Assembly: GCF_005887615.1 (NCBI RefSeq) | Contig: NZ_VANS01000001.1 | Span: 1,594,024 to 1,658,023 of the forward strand | DNA length: 64,000 bases | Source of the DNA: Sulfitobacter sabulilitoris | GTDB lineage: Bacteria > Pseudomonadota > Alphaproteobacteria > Rhodobacterales > Rhodobacteraceae | Direction: 5' to 3' | Shown: in pieces, positions 1-12,203 of the stretch | Layout: every line of letters begins with the position of its first letter | Position numbering within the stretch: the first letter of the stretch is position 1 | The notes under the pieces: model-generated | The model's database searches: none | Seen by the model: only the letters and a program-made list of their open reading frames with translations | Told to the model about the DNA's origin: nothing | Position numbers and translations under genes: made by a program

Positions 1-901
1 CCGATCCCGGCGCGCCCAGCACCACGGCGTCGCCCAGATCTTCCAGCATCTCGGCCCCGCGGTCGTTGCGCACGACCAGCCACTGATCGCCCTGCCCGCC
101 CATGTAGCCCACCGTGATATCGGCCAGCACATTGGTGTAATCCACACAGGTCCGACAGGTCAGCGGAAAGAAATCACGCGGCAGATCGGAAATCGGCAAT
201 TGCAAAAATGGAACCAAACGGACCGATTTATCCACATATCGCAGCTCGACCTTATAGTCAGCACGGAATTCCAGGTAAGTTATGCTATCCGGGTCCACAT
301 CCAGAAGCGACAGGAAGCGGTGGAAGTTCTCGGTGGTCGTATTGTCGGAACAGGGCGTGCCGATGACATAGATCCGCGCGAACCCAAGCTCGGCCTCGAG
401 GCTGCGCAGCGCGTAGATCTGGCAGGGAATGCCGATCACACCCAGCCGGGTGATCCCGCGGGCGCGCGCCACCTCGAGCAGCGCCAGCAGCGGCGCATAG
501 CCCATGCGCATTCCGCGCGCGCGCGCCATGTCGGCGGGATCGGTGATCAGCGCGGGCACCGGCCGCCAGCGATCCGCCGGGTCGGGCACCATCGTCAGCA
601 CCGCCTCCACCGCGCCCCGTTCCAGCAGGCGCGCCGCCAGCGTCGTGGTGATCCCGGTCCACTGCGCCCCCGGCTTTGGCCGTGCCAGCCGCGCACGGTA
701 CATCGCCTGGTACGGGCCAAAGAACCGCTCGTCGCCGCCGCCGCGCGCCCGGCCCTGAACCCGGCGTTCAAGCGTCGGATAGTCGGGCGCGATGAACTGG
801 CATGCCCGCCCGCAGGCCTTTGGGTCCGCGCTGCGCGATATGCCGCAATCGGTACACAGCGCACGCGGCGCGGCGGGGCCGACCTCGGGGGTCAGTGTCA
901 C
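1..901 (-). CDS. Coenzyme F420 hydrogenase/dehydrogenase beta-subunit family protein (BciB-like), C-terminus beyond window
   Basis: Ferredoxin- or F420-type flavin/Fe-S reductase family. In phototrophs the family member BciB reduces the 8-vinyl group of divinyl (proto)chlorophyllide; non-phototrophs carry homologues of unknown role. About 300 residues are visible. Cys16, Cys19, Cys30 and Cys34 form a CxxC-type Fe-S site near the N-terminus. GIPCQ (Cys160), [16 protein letters not shown] (Cys184) and CRTC (Cys249/252) follow, as in BciB/FrhB proteins. The start is GTG at 901, overlapping the nadK stop codon in GTGA, so the two genes are translationally coupled. The protein runs off the left edge. 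Substrate cannot be decided, since no bacteriochlorophyll genes are visible here. Confidence 0.8.
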   Translation of the reverse strand, partial: MTLTPEVGPAAPRALCTDCGISRSADPKACGRACQFIAPDYPTLERRVQGRARGGGDERFFGPYQAMYRARLARPKPGAQWTGITTTLAARLLERGAVEAVLTMVPDPADRWRPVPALITDPADMARARGMRMGYAPLLALLEVARARGITRLGVIGIPCQIYALRSLEAELGFARIYVIGTPCSDNTTTENFHRFLSLLDVDPDSITYLEFRADYKVELRYVDKSVRLVPFLQLPISDLPRDFFPLTCRTCVDYTNVLADITVGYMGGQGDQWLVVRNDRGAEMLEDLGDAVVLGAPGS

Positions 902-1659
902 GTGAACTGCTCGCTGATCAGCCGCTCCTCGAGCCCGTGACCGGGATCGAACAGGATCCGGTGCACCACCGATGGCTCCGACGTGATCTCGACGGTGACC
1001 ACATCGCGCACCGATTTCGAATCCGCCTCGGCCATCACCGGCCGCTTTTCCGGCTCCAGCACGTCGAAGCGCACCTGTGCCATCTTGGGCAGAAGCGCCC
1101 CGCGCCAGCGGCGGGGGCGAAAGGCGCTCATCGCGGTCAATGCCAGCACGTCCGACCCGATGGGCAGGATCGGCCCGTGCGCGGAATAATTGTATGCCGT
1201 CGATCCGGCGGGCGTTGCCACAAGCGCGCCGTCACAGACCAGTTCCTGCATCCTCAGCCGCCCATCCACGGTGATCTGCAACTTGGCGGCCTGCGCGCCC
1301 GCCCGCAACAGCGACACCTCGTTGATCGCCAGCGCGCGGTGCACGGTGCCGTCGATCTGCGTCGCGGTCATCGACAGCGGGTTGATCTCCGCCTCCTCGG
1401 CGGCGGCCAGCCGGTCGCGCAGATCCGCCTCGGAATACTCGTTCATCAAGAACCCGATGGTGCCCCGGTTCATCCCATAGACCGGCGCGGGCAGGTGTTG
1501 CGTCGCGTGCAGCGTGTGCAGCATGAAGCCGTCGCCGCCCAGCGCCACGATCACGTCCGCCTCCTCCATCGCGACATCGCCATAGCGCGCCACCAGCGCC
1601 GCCCGGGCCGTCTGTGCCACCGGCGCATTGCTGGCGGTAAAGGCAATTTTCAGCGGCAT
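898..1659 (-). CDS. nadK: NAD kinase
   Basis: ATP-dependent phosphorylation of NAD+ to NADP+ in the cytoplasm. The 253-residue length suits an alphaproteobacterial NAD kinase. The family GGDG motif lies at residues 41-44 (VALGGDG), an NEVSL segment follows in mid-protein, and the signature TPAGSTAYN lies further on. The ATG at 1659 was chosen over in-frame starts upstream because the MPLKIAF beginning matches family N-termini and the preceding residues look non-coding. It is first in a two-gene unit with the BciB-like gene. It is divergent from glyA. Confidence 0.93.
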   Translation of the reverse strand: MPLKIAFTASNAPVAQTARAALVARYGDVAMEEADVIVALGGDGFMLHTLHATQHLPAPVYGMNRGTIGFLMNEYSEADLRDRLAAAEEAEINPLSMTATQIDGTVHRALAINEVSLLRAGAQAAKLQITVDGRLRMQELVCDGALVATPAGSTAYNYSAHGPILPIGSDVLALTAMSAFRPRRWRGALLPKMAQVRFDVLEPEKRPVMAEADSKSVRDVVTVEITSEPSVVHRILFDPGHGLEERLISEQFT

Positions 1660-1887
1660 CTGGTCAACGACAGATGCGGCATGGGGGCGGGGATGTTTCC
1701 GATCGGGCACAGCATGAGCCGAAACAAGCACATAATTTCCCCCTGCACCAGCATTGCCGCACAAAGCGCGACGCGCGTCGCATTACCGCCTTTTCGATAT
1801 TCGCGGTTTCCGATAGGAAAGCGCAGACTTCAACGCAGCGACTGCCTGTCCCCTGAACGGACCCGCACCTTGAAAGGAGCCTCGCCC
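1660..1887. promoter_or_regulatory. Divergent nadK/glyA control region with a 14-bp perfect palindrome
   Basis: This 228-bp gap separates divergently transcribed nadK and glyA, so it must carry both promoters. A perfect palindrome GCGACGCGCGTCGC lies at 1768-1781. A strong Shine-Dalgarno (AAAGGAG, about 1873-1879) precedes the glyA ATG. I looked for glycine-riboswitch features and did not find them. The regulator is unknown. Confidence 0.5.
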
Positions 1888-3183
1888 ATGAACGCACCGC
1901 ACCGCGCCCCCGGATTTTTCACCGACAGCCTCGCCAAAAGCGACCCCGAGCTGTTCGCCTCCATCACCGACGAGCTGGGCCGCCAGCGCGACGAGATCGA
2001 GCTGATCGCCTCCGAAAACATCGTCTCCAACGCCGTGCTCGAGGCGCAGGGCTCGATCATGACCAACAAATACGCCGAAGGCTATCCGGGCCGCCGCTAT
2101 TACGGCGGGTGCCAATTCGTCGACGTGGCCGAGAACCTTGCCATCGAACGCGCCTGCAAGCTGTTCGGCTGCGATTTCGCCAACGTGCAGCCGAACTCCG
2201 GCAGCCAGGCCAACCAGGGCGTGTTCACCGCCCTGCTGCAGCCCGGCGACACGATCCTCGGCATGTCGCTGGACGCGGGCGGCCACCTGACGCACGGCGC
2301 GCCGCCCAACCAGTCGGGCAAATGGTTCAACGCCGTGCAATACGGTGTGCGCCGCGAGGACAACCTGCTAGATTACGACCAGGTCGAGGCGCTGGCCAAA
2401 GAGCACAAGCCCAAGATGATCATCGCCGGTGGCTCCGCCGTGCCGCGCCAGATCGATTTCAAGCGCATGCGAGAGATCGCCGATATGGTCGGCGCCTGGC
2501 TGCATGTGGACATGGCGCATTTCGCGGGCCTCGTGGCGGCGGGCGAACACCCCTCGCCGTTCCCGCACGCGCATGTCGCGACGACGACCACCCACAAGAC
2601 CCTGCGCGGTCCGCGCGGCGGCATGATCCTGACCAATGACGCGGCGCTGTCCAAGAAATTCAACTCGGCGATCTTTCCCGGCATTCAGGGCGGGCCGCTG
2701 ATGCATGTGATCGCGGCCAAGGCCGTCGCCTTCGGCGAGGCGCTGGACCCGTCGTTCAAAACCTACATCCAGCAGGTGATCAAGAACGCGCAGGCGCTGA
2801 GCGATCAACTGATCCAGGGCGGGCTTGACACGATCACCCACGGCACCGACACGCATCTGCTGCTGGTCGATCTGCGGCCCAAGGGGGTCAAGGGCAACGC
2901 CACGGAAAAGGCGCTGGAGCGCGCACATATCACCTGCAACAAGAACGGCGTGCCCTTCGACCCCGAAAAGCCGACGGTCACCAGCGGCATCCGTCTGGGC
3001 ACACCGGCGGGCACCACGCGCGGCTTCGGCGAGCCGGAATTCCGCCAGATCGCCGACTGGATCATCGAGGTCGTGGATGGGCTGGCCGCCAATGGCGAAG
3101 ACGGCAACACCGCGGTCGAGGCCAAGGTGAAAGCCGAAGTCGCGGAGCTTTGTGCGCGCTTCCCGCTCTATCCCAACCTCTGA
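1888..3183 (+). CDS. glyA: Serine hydroxymethyltransferase
   Basis: PLP enzyme interconverting serine plus tetrahydrofolate with glycine plus 5,10-methylene-THF, the main cellular one-carbon source. At 431 residues it is full family length. The [13 protein letters not shown] motif, the [11 protein letters not shown] segment with the Schiff-base Lys at about residue 237, and a conserved C-terminal substrate-binding region (SGIRLGTPA) are all present. The ATG at 1888 is preceded by AAAGGAG. The reading frame is open far upstream, but the extra sequence overlaps nadK in antisense and has no SHMT homology. Confidence 0.97.
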   Translation: MNAPHRAPGFFTDSLAKSDPELFASITDELGRQRDEIELIASENIVSNAVLEAQGSIMTNKYAEGYPGRRYYGGCQFVDVAENLAIERACKLFGCDFANVQPNSGSQANQGVFTALLQPGDTILGMSLDAGGHLTHGAPPNQSGKWFNAVQYGVRREDNLLDYDQVEALAKEHKPKMIIAGGSAVPRQIDFKRMREIADMVGAWLHVDMAHFAGLVAAGEHPSPFPHAHVATTTTHKTLRGPRGGMILTNDAALSKKFNSAIFPGIQGGPLMHVIAAKAVAFGEALDPSFKTYIQQVIKNAQALSDQLIQGGLDTITHGTDTHLLLVDLRPKGVKGNATEKALERAHITCNKNGVPFDPEKPTVTSGIRLGTPAGTTRGFGEPEFRQIADWIIEVVDGLAANGEDGNTAVEAKVKAEVAELCARFPLYPNL

Positions 3184-3217
3184 CCCCCCTGCGCGGGCCC
3201 GCGCGCCCGCACCCCCG

Positions 3218-3245
3218 ACGCCCCGGTAAAACCTTGCCGGGGCGT
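3218..3245 (+). terminator. Stem-loop downstream of glyA
   Basis: Nine-bp perfect stem ACGCCCCGG (3218-3226) pairing with CCGGGGCGT (3237-3245) around a 10-nt loop, 35 nt after the glyA stop. There is no clear U-tract, so it is either a weak or Rho-assisted terminator or a 3'-end stabiliser. Confidence 0.5.
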
Positions 3246-3326
3246 TCGCGCTCCGACAGGCACATTCCGGCGCCGCGTTGATACCGGTCAAGACCGATTC
3301 GCGGCACCCGTCCAAGACTGCCGGCC

Positions 3327-4367
3327 ATGACCAAGGCCCAGATCCAGACCGCCGCCGCCCCGGACCTGCGGATCGACACCGACCGCGCGATCCGGCGCAT
3401 CTGCGACGATCTGCAACGGCGCGTCGCGCGCGACGCGTCCAACGGCGTGATCCTCGGGCTGAGCGGCGGGCTGGATTCCTCGGTTCTCGCCGCACTTGCC
3501 GTGCGCGCGCTCGGGACGGACGCGGTGGCGGCCCTCTATCTTTATGACCGCGACAGCGCGCCCCTGATCGCCACGCATGCCCGCGAGATGGCCGACCGTC
3601 TGGGCCTCAGGCTCGAACAGATCGACATCACCGGCGACATGGCCCGGCTCGGCATCTACGCGCCGCTTTTCATCAAGGCGCTGCGCCTGTCGCCGCGGGT
3701 TGCCCGGATCAGCGCAGGCGCCTACCGCAGGATCTGCGGCGAGACACCTTTTGCCTCGACCCTGCGTGCGGGTGGCGGCGAGGTGCTGACGCCCTGGCAC
3801 AAGCGGTTCTTGTACGATCACACCATGCGGCACGTCGATCACGGCTTTGCGCAGCGCCACGTGTTCCGCCGGCAGGTTCTGGAACGGCTGGCCCGCAGGC
3901 GCAGGTTGACGGTGATCGGCGCCGCCAACCGCTCGGAGGTCGAAGTCGGCTGGTTTGTCAAGGACGGCATCGACGATCTGCCGGTGCAGCCGATGACGGG
4001 ACTGTTCAAGACGCAGGTGCGCCAACTGGCCCGCGCGCTGGACCTGCCCGACCGCGTGCGCGACCAAAGCCCCTCGCCGGACATGGCGCGCGGCGTGACG
4101 GACGAATTCGGCATCGCCCACACCTACCGGATCGTGGATATCGTGATCGACGGGCTGGACCGGGGCCTCGGGGATGCGGCGATCGCGGACCTTGGCGTGC
4201 CCCGAGCCGAAATCGCGGACATCCGCAGGCTCATGCACCTGTCCGCGTGGAAACGCACCTCCCCGCACGAGCCGCCTCCGGTCAGCGGTGCCGCGGGGTC
4301 GGATCTGCGGATCGCCGTCGGCGCTGCCTGTGCGGCGGGCGGCCCGTCAGCTATGCCCTCTGGATAA
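3327..4367 (+). CDS. NAD synthase family protein (NadE-like, divergent)
   Basis: 346-residue protein with the PP-loop ATP pyrophosphatase motif SGGLDSS at residues 46-52. It also has later NadE-like elements: GAANRSE, GWFVKDGIDD and a K-TQVRQLA segment. NadE amidates deamido-NAD+ to NAD+, which would fit nadK nearby. No nitrilase/glutaminase domain is attached, so ammonia would be the donor. The Arg-rich RARxRM block usual after the nucleotide domain is not recognisable; residues around 125-160 read instead as a divergent insert. The 3' end overlaps the convergent GAF gene by 17 bp. Family membership is good, but exact activity is uncertain. Confidence 0.7.
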   Translation: MTKAQIQTAAAPDLRIDTDRAIRRICDDLQRRVARDASNGVILGLSGGLDSSVLAALAVRALGTDAVAALYLYDRDSAPLIATHAREMADRLGLRLEQIDITGDMARLGIYAPLFIKALRLSPRVARISAGAYRRICGETPFASTLRAGGGEVLTPWHKRFLYDHTMRHVDHGFAQRHVFRRQVLERLARRRRLTVIGAANRSEVEVGWFVKDGIDDLPVQPMTGLFKTQVRQLARALDLPDRVRDQSPSPDMARGVTDEFGIAHTYRIVDIVIDGLDRGLGDAAIADLGVPRAEIADIRRLMHLSAWKRTSPHEPPPVSGAAGSDLRIAVGAACAAGGPSAMPSG

Positions 4368-4797
4368 GCCGGTCAGCAACCGCAGCGGCCTGCCGGATCG
4401 TGTCGATGTTCTCTTGTGTCCAGCGCCGCTGCCGCACTTCCAGCGCACAGATCGCACCGGTCGCCTTGCCCCGACGGTCATGCACCGGCGCGCCCAGATA
4501 GGCCGCGACCCGCAGATCCGAGAACGCCGAATTGCCCTGCAACAGCGGGTGCGTGATCGTGTCGTCGATCGCCAGCGGAAAATCCATCGCCACCGCATGC
4601 TGACAGATCGAATGGCTCAGCGGTTGCCAGCTTGCGAGCGTCGCAGGCAGCGCGATACCGCTGTTGGCCAGAACGATCTGGCGGGTGTTCGTGACCCGCG
4701 TCACCAATACGCCGACGGCGCCCAGGACATCGTTGGTTGCCTTTACCAGTCGCTCCAGGGTCGGGGCGGTTTCTATTCTGTCGGCAACATTGATCAC
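4351..4797 (-). CDS. GAF domain-containing protein
   Basis: 148-residue stand-alone GAF domain, a small-molecule or redox sensory fold. Recognisable features include the SICQHAV segment with a central Cys, PLAIDD, AYLGAPVHD and the GAICALEV strand typical of GAF proteins of the free-methionine-sulfoxide-reductase/phytochrome-like group. The start is GTG at 4797; no ATG is available upstream in frame and the Shine-Dalgarno is weak. No kinase, cyclase or HTH is fused, so the partner is unknown. It converges with and overlaps the NadE-like gene by 17 bp. Confidence 0.75.
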   Translation of the reverse strand: MINVADRIETAPTLERLVKATNDVLGAVGVLVTRVTNTRQIVLANSGIALPATLASWQPLSHSICQHAVAMDFPLAIDDTITHPLLQGNSAFSDLRVAAYLGAPVHDRRGKATGAICALEVRQRRWTQENIDTIRQAAAVADRLIQRA

Positions 4798-4908
4798 GGG
4801 GGCACGCTCTTTGCTTCTGGTGGCCGATCTTACCCGAAAACGGCGGCAAGGGACAGACCGCAGGTAACGCAGGGTAAACCACCGGCGACAAGGTGCTGAA
4901 ATCCGCGC

Positions 4909-5283
4909 TCAGACATAGCCGCGCCAGCGCAGCCAGATCACGAACAGCGCAAAGATCACGACCAGGTTGAACGCGATGACCGCCAAGATCCCGATCAGCC
5001 GCGCCCGGCGCAGATCGGCACGGTCCACCTGTGCCAGATACCGGTCAACCGCGTCAAAGGCCGCCGCGAGACGGGTCGCATCCAGCCTGCGTTCCAGTTT
5101 CGGATTGCCGCCAAACCGTTCGGCGCGCGCAATCATCTGCGCCTGCGCCCGCACCCGGCGCGGCAGGCGGCGGCCCGCCCGGCGCAGCGCATGGTCCAGA
5201 TCGCGGCCGCGCACGCCCAGATGCGCCTCTATCGCACGCCGCAGGTGATCTGCCTTGCCGGTGATATCGATGCCCTGCGCCAT
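4909..5283 (-). CDS. Hypothetical protein with C-terminal membrane anchor
   Basis: 124 residues, not recognised. The first about 90 residues are basic and helical (many Arg and Ala, consistent with a coiled or amphipathic helix). One hydrophobic segment at about residues 96-117 (IGILAVIAFNLVVIFALFVIW) ends close to the C-terminus, suggesting a tail-anchored inner-membrane protein with a cytoplasmic N-terminal part. The start is ATG at 5283 with an alternative at 5292. It is divergent from the esterase gene at 5479. No function is proposed. Confidence 0.6.
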   Translation of the reverse strand: MAQGIDITGKADHLRRAIEAHLGVRGRDLDHALRRAGRRLPRRVRAQAQMIARAERFGGNPKLERRLDATRLAAAFDAVDRYLAQVDRADLRRARLIGILAVIAFNLVVIFALFVIWLRWRGYV

Positions 5284-5478
5284 GCCGCGCATCCTATCCG
5301 CAGCGCGCGTCCGGGCGCAATGCCCGCCACATCGACGGCGGATCGGTGGGGGGGGCCAGTCGCCCGGCACGCGCGGCCATCGATGACACGCTCCCAACCC
5401 CTCCCATCTCTCCTCCATCACCCTGAAAGGGCGGAAATCCTCTGGCCTTGATCCGCTTGGGCCGTTAACCCTGATACC

Positions 5479-6252
5479 ATGCTGAACCTGACCGATTACC
5501 CCGCCCGGACCGAGACCGGCACCGATGCCCCACCGCTGCTGATCGCACATGGCTTGTACGGATCGGGCCGCAACTGGGGCGTGATCGCAAAACGCCTGTC
5601 GGACACCCGCCGCGTGATCACCGTGGACATGCGCAACCACGGCGACAGCCCATGGTCCGACAGCCACAGCTACACCGACATGGCGGGCGATCTGGCACAG
5701 GTCATCGACCACCTTGGCGCGCCGATGGATGTCGTCGGCCATTCGATGGGGGGCAAGGCCGCGATGACGCTGGCGCTGCTGCACCCCGACCACGTGGACC
5801 GCCTTGTCGTCGGCGACATCGCACCGGTCACCTATGGCCACAGCCAGATGCAGTTCATCGAAGCGATGCGCGGTGTGGATCTGTCGCGCGTGACCCGCCG
5901 CTCCGACGCCGAGGCGCAGCTTGACGCGCTGGGGGTCGAGCCCGCGCTGCGCAGCTTCTTCACGCAGTCCCTGGATGTGGCGGACCGGCGCTGGCGGCTG
6001 AACCTCGACACGCTCGAGGCGCAGATGCCGCAAATCCTGTCCTTTCCCGATCTGGCGGGCCGCTTCGATCGCCCGGTCCTGTTCCTGGCGGGGGGGCAAT
6101 CCGACTATGTGCAGCGCGCGCATCGCGACATCATCAAACCGCTTTTCCCCGCCGCGCGCTTTGCCAAGCTGCCCGGCGCGGGCCACTGGCTGCACGCCGA
6201 AAAGCCCCGCGAATTCGAAGCGGCGGTGCGCGCCTTTCTCAGCCGCGGCTGA
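5479..6252 (+). CDS. Alpha/beta-fold esterase (YbfF-like)
   Basis: 257-residue cytoplasmic alpha/beta hydrolase. The nucleophile elbow is GHSMGG with Ser89. The catalytic His is about residue 236 in GAGHWLHAEKP. The oxyanion-side HGLYGSGRNW and the DMRNHGDSP segment are characteristic of the YbfF acyl-esterase group, which hydrolyses short acyl esters or acyl-CoA in vitro. No signal peptide is visible. ATG at 5479. It stands alone between a divergent membrane protein and cfa. The physiological substrate is unknown. Confidence 0.85.
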   Translation: MLNLTDYPARTETGTDAPPLLIAHGLYGSGRNWGVIAKRLSDTRRVITVDMRNHGDSPWSDSHSYTDMAGDLAQVIDHLGAPMDVVGHSMGGKAAMTLALLHPDHVDRLVVGDIAPVTYGHSQMQFIEAMRGVDLSRVTRRSDAEAQLDALGVEPALRSFFTQSLDVADRRWRLNLDTLEAQMPQILSFPDLAGRFDRPVLFLAGGQSDYVQRAHRDIIKPLFPAARFAKLPGAGHWLHAEKPREFEAAVRAFLSRG

Positions 6253-6354
6253 CCGCAGGCGCGCCACCGCCGGTCACGGACAAGTGCTTTTCAGAACAGG
6301 GAAAATGTGTTAATTTACACGACCTGATCCAACCGATGACCAAGTGAGAAGACC

Positions 6355-7671
6355 ATGTGGGAGCGTCTGTTTGACCGCTTTGCCCGCGGTCTGTTTCAGA
6401 CCGGGCAACTGGATGTCACTTTCCCCGGCGGGCACACGCGCCGCTACGGGCCGGGGTCGGGCGGGCCCCATGTCGCGGTCACGATCCACGACGACGCAAC
6501 GCTGCGGGCGCTGTGCCTCAATCCCGACCTGGGCCTTGGCGAAGGGTACATGAACGGCACCGTCACCATGGCCCCCGACGCGCTCGAGCCGCTGTTGAAA
6601 CTGGCGGTCCGCAATCGCGAAACCGGCGGTCGCATGCCGGGCTGGATGGTCGCCGCCGACGCGATGCGCTACGGGCTGCGCCGCTGGATCCAGCGCAACG
6701 CGCCCGAACGCGCCCGCTCCAACGTGGCGCATCACTACGACCTCAACGATGACCTCTACCGCCTGTTCCTGGACCGCGACATGCAGTATTCCTGCGCGTA
6801 TTTCACCGACCCCGACATGTCGCTGGATGCCGCGCAAGAGGCCAAGAAGGCGCATATCGCGGCCAAGCTGTGCCTGACGCCCGAATGTCACGTGCTCGAT
6901 ATCGGCTGCGGCTGGGGTGGCATGGCGCTGACACTGGCGCGCGATCACGGCGTGCGCGTGACCGGTGTGACCCTGTCGGAAAACCAGCTTGAGACCGCCC
7001 GCGCCCGCGCCCGCGACGCCGGGTTGCAGGACCGCGTCACCTTTCGCCTCGAGGATTACCGCGACACCGGCGGCCAATTCGACCGCATCGTCAGCGTCGG
7101 CATGCTCGAGCACGTGGGCGTGCCCAACTACGATGACTACTTTGACCGCGTGGCGCGGCTGCTGACCGACGATGGCATCGCGCTGATCCACACCATCGGG
7201 CGGTCCGCGCCGCCCACGGCGCACAGCCCGTGGATCAACAAGTACATCTTTCCGGGCGGCTATGTCCCGTCGCTGTCCGAATTGTCACCGGCGATGGAAC
7301 GCTCCGGCCTGTGGCAATCGGACATCGAGATCTGGCGCCTGCATTACGCCTATACCCTGCGCCACTGGCGCGACCGGTTCGAGGCCAATACCGGCAGGCT
7401 CGGCATCCTCGAGGACGAGCGGTTCATCCGCATGTGGCGATACTACCTGACCGCCTGCATCGTCAGCTTCGAGGACCAGCGGCAGGCGGTCTATCACCTG
7501 CAACTGGCCAAACGCCGCGCCACCGTGCCGATCACGCGCGACTACCTCTACCGCGGCCCCGGTCGGACGGCGACAGCCCCGCGCATCGCCGCCGCGACGG
7601 CCCGGCCACGGACCGGCAGCAGGCCGCAGCCGGTCTCAGTCGTCCCGCGCGCGCAAGAGCGCGGGGGATAG
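6355..7671 (+). CDS. cfa: Cyclopropane-fatty-acyl-phospholipid synthase
   Basis: SAM-dependent enzyme adding a methylene bridge to unsaturated acyl chains of membrane phospholipids, usually on entry to stationary phase or under acid stress. 438 residues. The SAM-binding motif LDIGCGWGG is at residues 181-189, EHVG follows, and a C-terminal segment with a YAYTLRHWRDRF-type motif is recognisable. The last 35 residues or so are a Pro/Ala/Arg-rich tail beyond the usual domain. It overlaps the convergent HAD gene by 36 bp, which may explain the odd tail. Homologous methyltransferases that make other modified lipids cannot be excluded. Confidence 0.88.
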   Translation: MWERLFDRFARGLFQTGQLDVTFPGGHTRRYGPGSGGPHVAVTIHDDATLRALCLNPDLGLGEGYMNGTVTMAPDALEPLLKLAVRNRETGGRMPGWMVAADAMRYGLRRWIQRNAPERARSNVAHHYDLNDDLYRLFLDRDMQYSCAYFTDPDMSLDAAQEAKKAHIAAKLCLTPECHVLDIGCGWGGMALTLARDHGVRVTGVTLSENQLETARARARDAGLQDRVTFRLEDYRDTGGQFDRIVSVGMLEHVGVPNYDDYFDRVARLLTDDGIALIHTIGRSAPPTAHSPWINKYIFPGGYVPSLSELSPAMERSGLWQSDIEIWRLHYAYTLRHWRDRFEANTGRLGILEDERFIRMWRYYLTACIVSFEDQRQAVYHLQLAKRRATVPITRDYLYRGPGRTATAPRIAAATARPRTGSRPQPVSVVPRAQERGG

Positions 7672-8304
7672 CTCCTCCAACACCGTGGCGGCGTCGGGAA
7701 ACGCGTCGTCATCCAGGCCCGAACGGGGGTAGACCAGCGTTCTGATGCCCGCCGCGATGGCCGCCTCGGCGTGTTCGGGCGTGTCCTCGATGGCCAATGC
7801 GGCATCGGCCGTCACATCCATGCTGCGCAGCGCATCATTATAAATATCCTGCGCGGGCTTGGGCCGGGCGGCTTTCGTTCCATTGCCGATATAGTCGAAG
7901 ACCGACAGGTCCAGATCGCGGCCCAGCGCGGACAGCACCAGCTTGACCAGGCGCGGCGGCGCATCGCTGACAAGTCCCAGCTTGAGATCCTGCGCGCGCG
8001 CCTCCGCGATCACGTCGGCGACCCCATCGCGCAGGCTCAGCCCCTCCGCCGCGGCAAGGGTTTCAAGCTGCGTCATCACGCTGTCCGCGATCGCCCCTGC
8101 ATCGATCTCCTGGCCGGCCGTTGCGGCATAGCTGGCGATCCGCTCCTCGTCATCCGGCGCCCCGCCCGGATCGCCCAGCGTTTCGGCGTCCCAGGTCCAG
8201 CCGAGCTCCGCTTCGGCAAAGGCGGCGTTGAACGCGCGGGCACGCATGTCGGCGGTCTCCGCAAGAACCCCGACAGATCCCAAGAGCAGGGCGGAATAGG
8301 TCAT
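7636..8304 (-). CDS. HAD-superfamily protein with degenerate catalytic motif I
   Basis: 222-residue protein with the overall layout of CbbY/beta-phosphoglucomutase-like HAD phosphatases: motif II LVSDAP, motif III Lys in [10 protein letters not shown], and motif [14 protein letters not shown]. Motif I, normally FDxDGxL, reads LGSVGVL at residues 7-13, so the nucleophilic Asp is Gly and the second Asp is Val. This predicts loss of phosphatase chemistry. ATG at 8304; an in-frame start 45 bp upstream adds sequence without homology. It is divergent from carB and convergent with cfa. It may be a binding or regulatory paralogue. Confidence 0.75.
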   Translation of the reverse strand: MTYSALLLGSVGVLAETADMRARAFNAAFAEAELGWTWDAETLGDPGGAPDDEERIASYAATAGQEIDAGAIADSVMTQLETLAAAEGLSLRDGVADVIAEARAQDLKLGLVSDAPPRLVKLVLSALGRDLDLSVFDYIGNGTKAARPKPAQDIYNDALRSMDVTADAALAIEDTPEHAEAAIAAGIRTLVYPRSGLDDDAFPDAATVLEELSPALLRARDD

Positions 8305-8444
8305 GCTGGCGGTCCTCGGCTCAATTGGTCTTGGTTCAATCTGCGACATGCGCCGCGGGTCAGCTTATTCAATACACCGCAAACGGCTTTTTTCGCCGCG
8401 CCGTCGATGCCACGGCGGGCAGTTTGGACAAAACCGCATCTTCC

Positions 8445-8486
8445 GCCCCTTCACCGGGCGCAAACCGCGAAGGGGCTCTTGCGCCC
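8445..8486 (+). promoter_or_regulatory. Two interlocking 8-bp stems upstream of carB (alternative hairpins or pseudoknot)
   Basis: Stem A pairs GCCCCTTC (8445-8452) with GAAGGGGC (8469-8476). Stem B pairs GGGCGCAA (8456-8463) with TTGCGCCC (8479-8486). The order A-B-A'-B' means the two perfect stems cannot form as simple hairpins together. The element ends 71 bp before the carB ATG. This is seen directly in the sequence; a regulatory role for it is inference. Confidence 0.5.
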
Positions 8487-8557
8487 CGCCCCCCTATACC
8501 ATTAAACGCAGGACAATTTGGGCGCAGGGGGCGTCCGGTTGCCATGAGGGTCCGAAC

Positions 8558-11890
<3,333 letters not shown>

Positions 11891-11917
11891 GCCCGATGTG
11901 ACCCCGCGCGATCCAGC

Positions 11918-11956
11918 CGCCGCGCCGGTCCGCCCTGCGCGCGGACCGGCGCGGCG
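11918..11956. terminator. Sixteen-bp perfect hairpin between carB and the mer-like genes
   Basis: CGCCGCGCCGGTCCGC (11918-11933) pairs perfectly with 11941-11956 around a 7-nt loop. It lies 28 bp after the carB stop and 23 bp from the end of the convergent GDCC gene. Symmetry lets it act on both transcripts. No U-tract is present, so it is a strong 3' stem-loop rather than a classical intrinsic terminator. Confidence 0.6.
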
Positions 11957-11978
11957 TCCGCGCGGCACCGCCACTCCG

Positions 11979-12203
11979 TCATGCGCAGCAGGACTTGCCT
12001 TGCTGGATCGGTGGGCAGGGCACCGTCGCGTAAGAGCAATAGACGCAACAGTCGCCTTCGAGCGGCTTCAACACCCGGTGGCATGACTTGCACTCATAAA
12101 ACCATTGGCAGGCATCGGTCGGCATGGTTTCAGTTTCGACGTGTCCGCATGACGGACAGGTCAGGGTGGACTGCAATGTCACCTCTGGGTCTTTTGCCGC
12201 CAT
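11979..12203 (-). CDS. GDCCVxC-motif Cys-rich small protein (mercury-locus associated)
   Basis: 74 residues containing 11 cysteines (16, 19, 32, 38, 41, 52, 53, 56, 63, 72, 73). They form two zinc-ribbon-like CxxC pairs (CPSC, CKSC) followed by GDCCVYC and a terminal SCCA. Proteins with this GDCCVxC signature are found beside mercury-resistance genes, but their function is not established. A metal or mercuric-ion handling role is inferred. ATG at 12203, overlapping the upstream merF-like gene by 25 bp, so the two are in one transcript. It has no signal peptide and would be cytoplasmic. Confidence 0.8.
   Translation of the reverse strand: MAAKDPEVTLQSTLTCPSCGHVETETMPTDACQWFYECKSCHRVLKPLEGDCCVYCSYATVPCPPIQQGKSCCA

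Noticed and set aside
228..236. Replication-origin signal (perfect DnaA box)
   Set aside because: A single box inside a coding region, with no dnaA, no cluster and no GC-skew evidence available.
802..1887. N-terminal extension of glyA by 362 codons
   Set aside because: The extension is antisense to nadK, lacks SHMT homology, and a strong Shine-Dalgarno marks ATG 1888.
1660..1887. Glycine riboswitch upstream of glyA
   Set aside because: Neither the paired aptamer core nor its conserved stems could be recognised, and riboswitch-controlled glycine genes are usually gcvT-type.
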